From the NCBI RefSeq assembly GCF_000317435.1, contig NC_019751.1, positions 4,898,001 through 4,962,000 on the forward strand: a stretch of DNA of 64,000 nt. Direction: 5' to 3'. The translations under genes and the position numbers were made by a program. The stretch comes from Calothrix sp. PCC 6303. Its GTDB lineage: Bacteria > Cyanobacteriota > Cyanobacteriia > Cyanobacteriales > Nostocaceae. The notes below the pieces were generated by a model that saw only the letters and a list, made by a program, of their open reading frames with translations, was not told where the DNA came from and ran no database searches. Positions 1 through 6,430 of the stretch are shown here, piece by piece. Each line of letters opens with the position of its first letter. Position 1 is the stretch's first letter.

Positions 1-1
1 T

Positions 2-433
2 GCTGAAGTTTTGGGAAAAATTGACAGGCAAATTGTTGATTTAGTGCTGAATGGACATGCACATTGCCTGGAACATTTGCAAACTCTTGATACTGGACAT
101 GCTGATTCCTATATTGATTGGATTGTTTGCGGTGGAAGTGGCTTTAGTTTACGTCGTCAGCGTAATGAAGGTAGAGATATATCGGAAACATTTGATGATG
201 AGGGTGAAAAACGAGAGCGCTTGGTAGCTAAGTCTCAACTTTTTGTTGGTCGAAATGGTGAAGGTTCCCATCGTCACCGACCTTATTCATGTTTACGAAT
301 TGATGTTCAATCTGGAAGCGTGCCGAAGTTTGTGATCCGTCCCATGATTGCTGAATGGTATCGGCAAAAATGGCATCATTGGGAGGTTGAACCATTTGTA
401 ATTGATTGTAATGATAAGAGAGCACAGGGATAA
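2..433 (+). CDS. Metallophosphoesterase, C-terminal part (5' end outside window)
   Basis: The reading frame is open from the left edge and ends at a TAA, so only the last ~143 residues are visible. A GHAH motif preceded by hydrophobic residues (VDLVLNGHAH) matches the late GHxH metal-binding motif of calcineurin-like phosphoesterases. It is followed by a C-terminal region rich in Arg, His and Trp. The family hydrolyses phosphoesters with a di-metal centre; the substrate cannot be told from this fragment. A TTG at position 11 could be read as a start but lies inside the conserved domain, so it is not the real one. The next gene begins 90 bp downstream behind its own Zur-like box, so co-transcription is not required. 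Confidence 0.75.
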   Translation, partial: AEVLGKIDRQIVDLVLNGHAHCLEHLQTLDTGHADSYIDWIVCGGSGFSLRRQRNEGRDISETFDDEGEKRERLVAKSQLFVGRNGEGSHRHRPYSCLRIDVQSGSVPKFVIRPMIAEWYRQKWHHWEVEPFVIDCNDKRAQG

Positions 434-496
434 ATTGAGACCAAATGAGCGAGCGCAAAATCATGGCTGTTAAAGTTGGAGTTTTTTGCGTTAACA

Positions 497-511
497 TGAT
501 AACGATTCTCA
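497..511 (+). promoter_or_regulatory. Candidate Zur box
   Basis: TGATAACGATTCTCA is a 7-1-7 imperfect inverted repeat that closely resembles the cyanobacterial/Gram-negative Zur consensus (TGATAATnATTATCA type). It lies 13 bp before the ATG of a COG0523 GTPase with a polyhistidine stretch, a classical Zur target. Binding under zinc sufficiency would block transcription. The site and its position are seen in the sequence; the regulation is inferred. Confidence 0.7.
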
Positions 512-523
512 TTATGGCTAAAT

Positions 524-1576
524 ATGAATACAACTACTACACCAGTTGATAAGCTAGATTTAGAGTTACCAAAACGGGGAATGCCTGTCACTATTATCAC
601 AGGTTTCCTAGGTAGTGGAAAAACAACGCTATTAAATCAAATCTTGAAAAATAAGCAGGATTTAAAAATAGCTGTCCTTGTGAATGAATTTGGTGATATA
701 AATATTGACAGTCAGCTGCTTGTCTCGGTTGAACAAGATATGGTGGAACTGACTAACGGCTGTATTTGCTGTACGATCAATGATGGCTTGGTTGATGCTG
801 TATACCGTGTTTTGGAACGTGAAGAAAAAATTGACTACTTAGTAATTGAAACTACTGGAGTTGCTGACCCATTACCAATTATTTTGACATTTTTAGGGAC
901 AGAATTAAGGGATTTAACACGCTTAGATTCAGTGCTTACACTAGTGGATGCAGAACTATTTGATGCTGAACATTTTCACAGCGAAGCTGCTTTAAAGCAA
1001 CTTACATACGCTGATATCACTCTGTTGAACAAAACAGATTTAGTTAGCACAGAAAAGCTCAAAGCTTTGGAAGATTATATATTTACAGTTAAAAGCGGCG
1101 CAAAGATTCTCCATTCTTCCTATGGTGAGGTTCCATTACCTTTGATTTTGGGTGTGAACCGAAATTCCCATGATGAGTATTCGTCGGAACATCATGAACA
1201 TCATCACCATGAAGATCATAAGCATGAACATCATCACCATGAGGATGCTCACCATGAACATCATGAGCATGAACATCATTCAAATCACCTAGATAATGAC
1301 GGTTTTGTGTCGTTCTCCTTTCAATGCGATCGCCCTTTCGATGTACAGAAGTTTGAAACGTTCCTTGTGGAAGAAATGCCTGAGCAGGTTTTTCGGGCTA
1401 AAGGTATTCTCTGGTTTAGTGATAGCGAACTACGGCACATTTTTCAACTCAGTGGTCAACGTTACGATTTACACGGGGACGCTTGGACTACATCCCCAAA
1501 AAATCAGATCGTCTTTATTGGTAGAAACTTAAATGGGGATCAAATAAGTTCCCAGCTCTACAAATGTTTGCTATGA
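524..1576 (+). CDS. COG0523 (CobW/ZNG1-like) GTP-dependent zinc metallochaperone
   Basis: A 350-aa G3E-family GTPase. The Walker A GFLGSGKT is at residues 27-34, the metal-binding CxCC motif (CICC) at 80-83, an ETTG switch motif follows, and the guanine-specificity NKTD lies near residue 170. A tract of more than 20 histidines interleaved with Glu/Asp spans roughly residues 215-260, and the CobW C-terminal domain ends the protein. COG0523 members with His-rich loops transfer or store Zn(II) for client enzymes under zinc limitation. The Zur-like box 13 bp upstream and folE (a zinc enzyme) 190 bp downstream support a zinc rather than cobalamin role. The client is an inference; nitrile hydratase or cobalt activators are less likely here. 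Confidence 0.88.
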   Translation: MNTTTTPVDKLDLELPKRGMPVTIITGFLGSGKTTLLNQILKNKQDLKIAVLVNEFGDINIDSQLLVSVEQDMVELTNGCICCTINDGLVDAVYRVLEREEKIDYLVIETTGVADPLPIILTFLGTELRDLTRLDSVLTLVDAELFDAEHFHSEAALKQLTYADITLLNKTDLVSTEKLKALEDYIFTVKSGAKILHSSYGEVPLPLILGVNRNSHDEYSSEHHEHHHHEDHKHEHHHHEDAHHEHHEHEHHSNHLDNDGFVSFSFQCDRPFDVQKFETFLVEEMPEQVFRAKGILWFSDSELRHIFQLSGQRYDLHGDAWTTSPKNQIVFIGRNLNGDQISSQLYKCLL

Positions 1577-1765
1577 TTAAGAAATGTTAAGCAATTATTA
1601 GTAGTTGCTGCTTAGTGACCAGTATTCTGTCGAATCAACTTTGACCAATATCACCCACCTTAGACCCAAACTAATGAATTTGAAATTGACAAATTACTAG
1701 TCTGATAGCATCAACCACTGAAGAATCAGCACCTAACAATCAACAAATCATAGTTATTCGCGAAT

Positions 1766-2422
1766 ATGACTTTATCGATTCGTCCCGAGTTAACCTCTGC
1801 CGATCAGATTATTTCGTCTTTGTCCAAACAGCAGCAAGATCAGCCTAAAGTTACGGATGCAGAAATGATGCAAGCCGTACGTACTTTACTAATTGGTTTA
1901 GGGGAAGATCCCGATCGTGAAGGGCTAATAGATACTCCAAAAAGAGTAATGAAAGCCCTCAAGTTTCTGACAAAAGGGTACAATGAGTCCTTGGATGAAC
2001 TCCTAAATGGAGCAGTATTTACCGAAGATGCCAATGAGATGGTATTGGTTCGGGACATCGATATATTTAGTTCTTGTGAGCATCATATCCTACCAATTAT
2101 TGGTCGTGTCCACATCGCCTATATCCCCAACGGTAAAGTAATCGGTTTATCGAAACTAGCTCGAATTTGTGAAATGTATGCAAGACGCTTACAAGTTCAA
2201 GAACGTTTAACTATCCAAATTGCAGACGCACTCCAAGGATTGCTAAAACCCCAAGGTGTAGCAGTTGTGGTTGAAGCGACTCATATGTGTATGGTTATGC
2301 GCGGCGTGCAAAAGCCTGGTTCTTGGACAGTAACCAGTGCGATGCGCGGTGTATTTGCTGAAGATGGACGTACCCGCGAAGAATTTATGAATTTAATTCG
2401 CCATAGCCCCAACTTCAGATAA
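1766..2422 (+). CDS. folE: GTP cyclohydrolase I (FolE1, zinc-dependent)
   Basis: A 218-aa enzyme converting GTP to 7,8-dihydroneopterin triphosphate, the first step of tetrahydrofolate and pterin synthesis. Zinc ligands are in place: C104 and H107 in SSCEHH and C175 in THMCMVMRG. The family signature around [21 protein letters not shown] is intact. Length is normal for bacterial FolE1, with a ~35-residue variable N-terminus. It lies 190 bp after the COG0523 gene on the same strand, so the two could share a transcript. In Bacillus subtilis a COG0523 protein supports FolE under zinc limitation, so a similar pairing is plausible here. No strong Shine-Dalgarno precedes the ATG. A palindromic terminator follows 24 bp after the stop. 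Confidence 0.95.
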   Translation: MTLSIRPELTSADQIISSLSKQQQDQPKVTDAEMMQAVRTLLIGLGEDPDREGLIDTPKRVMKALKFLTKGYNESLDELLNGAVFTEDANEMVLVRDIDIFSSCEHHILPIIGRVHIAYIPNGKVIGLSKLARICEMYARRLQVQERLTIQIADALQGLLKPQGVAVVVEATHMCMVMRGVQKPGSWTVTSAMRGVFAEDGRTREEFMNLIRHSPNFR

Positions 2423-2446
2423 AGTCATTTTAATTTAGTAATGTTA

Positions 2447-2478
2447 GGGAAAAAGCGATCGCGCGATCGCTTTTTCCC
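2447..2478. terminator. Bidirectional terminator built from two HIP1 octamers
   Basis: This is a perfect 16+16 bp palindrome: GGGAAAAA, then two adjoining GCGATCGC octamers, then TTTTTCCC. It sits between the convergent folE and pentapeptide genes and gives a GC-rich stem flanked by A/T runs on both strands. It is likely a shared terminator, but a stem with no loop could also be a recombination or methylation site. Confidence 0.6.
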
Positions 2479-2509
2479 TTCACACCGCATGTTAGCGTCT
2501 GGTATCATC

Positions 2510-3064
2510 TCAACCAGCCCAAGTTACCCATTTGTGAGACAAACCTGGATGGGTTCTTTCACTACTCATTTCCATCTGAGAAATCACTACACCAGTTAAA
2601 TCAGCCCCAATAATTTCAGCTTCATTAAAATTAGTTGCAGTCAAATTCGCATAAGAAAGAATTGCCCCACTAAAATCTGTCCCGCTTAATTCTGCTTCAC
2701 TCAGGTTGCTACGGGTCAAATTCGCCAAAATTAAGCTAGCACTACGTAAATCAGCCCGAATCAAATGAGCAGCTTCTAAATTAGCTCGGATTAATTGAGC
2801 GCCAATTAAGTTAGTATCACTCATATTGGCATGGTTTAAATTAGCCCCGCTCAACTCGGCGTTTGTTAAATTGGCGCGATTGAGAACACAACCAGCAAGA
2901 TTAGCATGACTCAGGTTAACGCCGCTCAGATCTGCACCGCCAAAATTCGCACCTCTCAAATCAGCATCTGCTAGATTAGCTTGATGCAAAATCACTCCAC
3001 TGAAATCTCGTTCGCCTGCGGCATAACGATTTAGGAGGGTATTGGTATCCATAAATTGCCTCAC
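2510..3064 (-). CDS. Pentapeptide-repeat protein
   Basis: A 184-aa protein made almost entirely of A(N/D)LXX pentapeptides from about residue 25 to 165 (ANLADADLRGANFGGADLSG type), which fold into a right-handed quadrilateral beta-helix. There is no signal peptide or membrane segment, so it is probably cytoplasmic. The second Met (residue 5, position 3052) is an equally good start. The final ~20 residues are non-repetitive. Cyanobacteria carry many such proteins, mostly of unknown role; topoisomerase mimicry is known for a few relatives in other bacteria but nothing here shows it. It is convergent with folE across a palindromic terminator. Confidence 0.85.
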   Translation of the reverse strand: MRQFMDTNTLLNRYAAGERDFSGVILHQANLADADLRGANFGGADLSGVNLSHANLAGCVLNRANLTNAELSGANLNHANMSDTNLIGAQLIRANLEAAHLIRADLRSASLILANLTRSNLSEAELSGTDFSGAILSYANLTATNFNEAEIIGADLTGVVISQMEMSSERTHPGLSHKWVTWAG

Positions 3065-3475
3065 TATTCCTAATAGGTTTGTTAATAGCCCCTCAAACCA
3101 CAGAAGTATGCCAAATTTTGGATGATTCTACCGGAAAACCACAGAGATATTATGAATCGAAACTGTAGAACCTTTACGCAGTAACACTTTAACCAAATCA
3201 GTTTTTAATTGATGGTTGAGATTTGGCTAAAGCTGATACTTTTTATTGTGCTGGAATTTTTGTCATTTGAACCACTACTTAACAGAAATATAAGAGTACT
3301 ATTAAGAATTGTTAATTGTGTTGAAATTTCCAAGCCCCTCAATTAGTGAGATTCCATGTAACCTGCCACAGTTCCACTACAGTTATCTACTTTTAGAAAT
3401 ACACCAACAGACAGGTTTAATTAATTTCAGAAACAAACCTATTAGCGCCGCGTCATTCTCACAATAAAGCAAAGG
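3065..3475. other. Gene-free spacer (411 bp)
   Basis: This is the divergent promoter region between the pentapeptide gene and the secreted protein at 3.5 kb. It is AT-rich and contains no convincing ORF, tRNA or repeat. It should hold the promoters of both genes, but no box is strong enough to call. Confidence 0.5.
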
Positions 3476-4174
3476 ATGCATAAGGAATTTAGTATGAAAC
3501 GCTTTCACCGCTTGAAAACAGGAACAGTCACATTGATGGCTATGATGATGTCAACAAGTGCTATTGCTCCCTTGTTGATACTGTCCCCTGCAAACGCTCA
3601 ATTTCGGACTGCTCAAAATAGAACTCGTGATATCACAATCAGTTCTGGTGCAAGAATTCCTACCACATACGACAAAGACAAAATCCTAGTGGCAAAGGGA
3701 GAAACAACAGACATCACACTGAAGGTGGCTAGTAACATAACCGACTCTCAAGGAAATATTTTGATTCCCCGCGACAGTAAAATTAAGGGGAAAATTCAGC
3801 CATCAAATCGTTCTTCTCAACAGGGAGCGCAATTTGTAGCTAGAGAAATAGAGTATCCCTCTGGACAAAAGCAAAATTTTAATGCATCTTCTGATGTCAT
3901 TACCCGCACAGAAAAAGTTCAAAGAGGTGCAAAAACTGGTGAGATTCTCACAGATGCAGCTTATGGTGCTGGTGCAGCGGCTTTGATTTCCCTAGTTACA
4001 GGTAATAAAAAAATTGAGGTTGGAGAACTGTTAGGTGGTGGTGGTGCTGGTGCTTTAGCTAGTATTTTATTACGTAAGAGTAACTCAGAGTTAATTTCTA
4101 TTGATCCTCAAAATGATTTAACCCTGAGACTAACTTCACCTCTAACTGTTTCGGTCAATAACCGTTTTTACTAA
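3476..4174 (+). CDS. Secreted envelope protein, stand-alone copy of the C-terminal domain of the SLH protein
   Basis: The frame gives 232 aa. The likely real start is the internal Met at 3494 (MKRFHRLK), which gives a classic signal peptide ending at ANA-Q. The mature part aligns by eye with residues ~245-423 of the SLH protein encoded at 4.9 kb: both have an IP(T/V)xY start, KILV-KGET/RDET, the LxVxxNxxDxxGxxxIPxxxxxxG block, QFVAxxxxxPSGQ, the VITxTExVxxGxxTGxI stretch, a Gly/Ala-rich hydrophobic segment and a final LxLT/MTVN region. The Gly/Ala segment may insert into or lie along a membrane. Function is unknown; location is probably periplasm or outer envelope. No named family is recognised. 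Confidence 0.8.
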   Translation: MHKEFSMKRFHRLKTGTVTLMAMMMSTSAIAPLLILSPANAQFRTAQNRTRDITISSGARIPTTYDKDKILVAKGETTDITLKVASNITDSQGNILIPRDSKIKGKIQPSNRSSQQGAQFVAREIEYPSGQKQNFNASSDVITRTEKVQRGAKTGEILTDAAYGAGAAALISLVTGNKKIEVGELLGGGGAGALASILLRKSNSELISIDPQNDLTLRLTSPLTVSVNNRFY

Positions 4175-4200
4175 CTAGATATCTTTGAAAAAGAAAGAAT

Positions 4201-4229
4201 GTAGAGATTTGTAATTGCTACGTCTCTAT
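4201..4229. repeat. Degenerate copy of the 29-bp GTAGAGAC palindrome
   Basis: It begins GTAGAGA and ends TGCTACGTCTCTAT, the same length as the perfect copies at 4494 and 34068. The left arm has decayed. It lies 27 bp after the stop of the secreted protein gene and may still form a weak hairpin. Confidence 0.55.
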
Positions 4230-4301
4230 AAAGATTTCACAAAATGAATCAGCAATTTCTGAAGATGTCTAATCTGTAAAGGGATTCTAACTATAATTAA
4301 A

Positions 4302-4327
4302 CCCCGAATTCTTTCAAGGAGTCGGGG
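4302..4327 (+). terminator. Probable rho-independent terminator
   Basis: Arms CCCCGA and TCGGGG enclose a 14-nt loop and are followed by a T-rich stretch (ATTTGTTTTAT). It lies 128 bp downstream of the secreted protein gene on the same strand. The distance is long, so the assignment is moderate. Confidence 0.5.
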
Positions 4328-4446
4328 ATTTGTTTTATCTACAGCAGGCAAAGGGAAAACTGAAACGGAGCTTGTATACATGTTCCGCGCTCTTCCTACT
4401 ACTGCCCACTGCCTTGCCTCAACTACAATTTTCAATACCCACCTAC

Positions 4447-4549
4447 TAGTCTGTCAATTTTATTTTGACGGTTATGTACACATCCAGAATCCCGTAGAGA
4501 CGTAGCAGTGCTACGTCTCTACGACCATCATTTTTATCTTGACAGACTA
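4447..4549. mobile_element. MITE-like element, TAGTCTGTCAA ends
   Basis: A 103-bp element. TAGTCTGTCAA at the left end is matched by its exact reverse complement at the right, and similarity continues imperfectly for ~26 bp. It is flanked by CTAC on both sides (4443-4446 and 4550-4553), a likely 4-bp target duplication. Inside sits a perfect 13-3-13 palindrome (4494-4522, arms GTAGAGACGTAGC and GCTACGTCTCTAC). It carries no coding capacity, so it would need a transposase in trans. Confidence 0.6.
4494..4522. repeat. 29-bp GTAGAGAC palindrome
   Basis: Arms GTAGAGACGTAGC and GCTACGTCTCTAC with loop AGT. An identical 29-mer occurs at 34068-34096, with diverged copies at 4201, 41587 and 59183. 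REP-like in size and structure. Confidence 0.8.
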
Positions 4550-4917
4550 CTACTTAATTGAATTCTAATTAATTTTGTTGTTTTAGCAACTATTTTTTTT
4601 GTTTTGCGTCATTCAATACATAAAGGTTATTTGAACTACTTCAAATAGAATCAATATTTCATAGAGGCAAATGATTTTCTCATTGTTGTCTATTGTTGCC
4701 TGTTGATATATATTCCTTTGTTCATAATATATCTATGAATGAGTTTTTAGTCCTTAGATGCTGCGTAAATAGATGCAGTATTAATTGATATTTGCTTGTG
4801 TTGCAGTCCTTTTTAAACTAGAAAATTCTCGGCAAAATCAATTAGATTGGAACTTTATCACTGGATAAATAATCTAAGTAATCAACATAAACAAAATAAT
4901 TATTAGGAAGTAAATCG

Positions 4918-6189
4918 ATGTTTGGTCGTTATAATTTTAAATCTGGATGTGCTGCATTTATGGCTTTGGGAGTAACCGCAGGTATGGTTGCACCATTGTT
5001 AACATCAACTGCATCCTTTGCTCAAAATTCTAGTTCTTTTTCAGATGTTAGCTCCAATTATTGGGCTGCAAATTTCATTCAAGAATTGTCACAGCGGGGG
5101 ATTGTTGCAGGTTTTCCAGATGGTCGTTTTAAACCAGATCAGGAAGTAACTCGCGCTCAATTTGCGGCAATGCTAAATAAAGCGTTCCAAAAAGCACCAA
5201 TTCGTTCTGGAATTCGATTTGCTGATGTTCCTAGTAATTATTGGGCAACAAGCGCGATTCAAAATGCTTATGCGACTGGTTTCATGTCTGGGTATCCCAG
5301 AAATACTTTCCAACCAAATCAAGCTATTCCTCGTCAACAGGTGTTAGTTTCTTTGGCTAATGGTTTGCAATATTCACCTAAGGGTAATGTAGAAGAAACG
5401 TTACAAAATTTCAACGATGAAGGTAACATTGCAGACTATGCGCGATCGCCTATTGCCGCAGCTACTGAAAATAACGTTGTTGTTAACTATCCCAACCTCA
5501 AATTCCTCAACCCTACCCAAGTTACTACCCGCGCTCAAGTTGCAGCATTTATTTACCAAGCGTTAGTTAGCAGCAATCAAGCTTCTAGCATCAATTCACC
5601 TTACATCGTTTCCTTAGGCAATGCACCCGATGATAATGGTGGTGGAGTTATGCAGGTGTTGATTCCGGAAGGAACCACAATTCCTGTAAAATATGAAAAT
5701 GCTGATAAGAAGAAGATTCTTGTTACTAGAGATGAAACAGCACCTTTGACTCTCACTGTTTCTACTAACGTGGTGACAGATACTGGTAAAGTGGTGATTC
5801 CTGCTGGAACCACTGTGGTGGGACAACTCAAACCAGTTAAAACTCAGAAAGGTTCCCAATTCGTTGCCCAAAAACTTGTTTTGCCTAGTGGACAAGAGTA
5901 TCAAATTAATGCCCAATCACAAGTAATCACCAAAACTGAGACTGTGAAAAAAGGTAGCACTACAGGTGCAATTGCTAAAAATGCTGTCCTTGGTGGTGCT
6001 GCGGCTGCTGCTGTCTCTGCTGTAACTGGTGATAGAGCAGTTGCAACGGAAGAAGTTCTTGGTGGTATTGCTATCGGCGGATTGATTGGTCTGTTCTTTG
6101 GAAAGAGCAGTGTTGATTTGATTGTGATCAATCCAGATACAGATCTAGAAATGACCGTCAACCAAAACCTACAAATCTCTTTAAGATAG
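4918..6189 (+). CDS. S-layer homology (SLH) domain envelope protein
   Basis: A 423-aa protein. A signal peptide (about residues 1-36, ending SFA-Q) precedes three SLH repeats, roughly residues 40-95, 98-155 and 160-225, each with the FxDVxxNYWA...I..A...G...GYP..xFxPxxxxxRxQ pattern. SLH modules anchor proteins to the cell wall. Residues ~245-423 repeat the fold of the smaller protein encoded at 3.5 kb, including a Gly/Ala-rich hydrophobic stretch near 350-395. That places this unknown domain at the wall or outer membrane. The long AT-rich leader may hold its regulation. The stop lies 1 bp from the 3' end of the opposing tRNA gene. Confidence 0.88.
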   Translation: MFGRYNFKSGCAAFMALGVTAGMVAPLLTSTASFAQNSSSFSDVSSNYWAANFIQELSQRGIVAGFPDGRFKPDQEVTRAQFAAMLNKAFQKAPIRSGIRFADVPSNYWATSAIQNAYATGFMSGYPRNTFQPNQAIPRQQVLVSLANGLQYSPKGNVEETLQNFNDEGNIADYARSPIAAATENNVVVNYPNLKFLNPTQVTTRAQVAAFIYQALVSSNQASSINSPYIVSLGNAPDDNGGGVMQVLIPEGTTIPVKYENADKKKILVTRDETAPLTLTVSTNVVTDTGKVVIPAGTTVVGQLKPVKTQKGSQFVAQKLVLPSGQEYQINAQSQVITKTETVKKGSTTGAIAKNAVLGGAAAAAVSAVTGDRAVATEEVLGGIAIGGLIGLFFGKSSVDLIVINPDTDLEMTVNQNLQISLR

Positions 6190-6190
6190 A

Positions 6191-6264
6191 TGGACGTAAC
6201 TGGATTCGAACCAGTGACCCCCACGATGTCAACGTGGTACTCTAACCAACTGAGCTATACGTCC
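6191..6264 (-). tRNA. tRNA-Val (anticodon GAC)
   Basis: Read on the minus strand it folds into a complete cloverleaf: 7-bp acceptor stem GGACGTA/TACGTCC, a D arm with AGTTGGTTA loop, anticodon stem CCACG/CGTGG with loop TTGACAT (anticodon GAC), a 5-nt variable region and a T arm with TTCGAAT. The discriminator base is A, and the 3' CCA is not encoded. It is convergent with and almost touches the SLH gene. Confidence 0.95.
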
Positions 6265-6430
6265 GCAACTTTAGCACTTTTATAATTTTACCACAGATAT
6301 ATCTCAAAAAGCAAGTATGTGGGTTAGCTATTGAGTTTGATTAACTAGTTGTAAGATTTATCACCTAAAAATTTTGAACGCGATCGCATATTTCCTAGAG
6401 TGTGCGATCGCTTATTTTTATGACGGTAGA

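Larger units (their letters stand above)
4175..4917. other. Gene-free spacer (743 bp) with a palindrome, terminator and MITE
   Basis: It contains a degenerate 29-bp GTAGAGA palindrome (4201-4229), a terminator-like hairpin (4302-4327), a ~60-bp stretch (4387-4448) resembling 9220-9272, and a MITE (4447-4549). The remaining ~360 bp before the SLH gene is very AT-rich and probably a long promoter/leader. No ORF with coding character was found. Confidence 0.6.

Noticed and set aside
1766-2422. Zinc-independent FolE2
   Set aside because: Zinc ligands C104, H107 and C175 and the [15 protein letters not shown] block identify FolE1.
5601-6224. Minus-strand frames opposite the SLH gene
   Set aside because: Shadows of the coding strand; one also runs through the tRNA gene.
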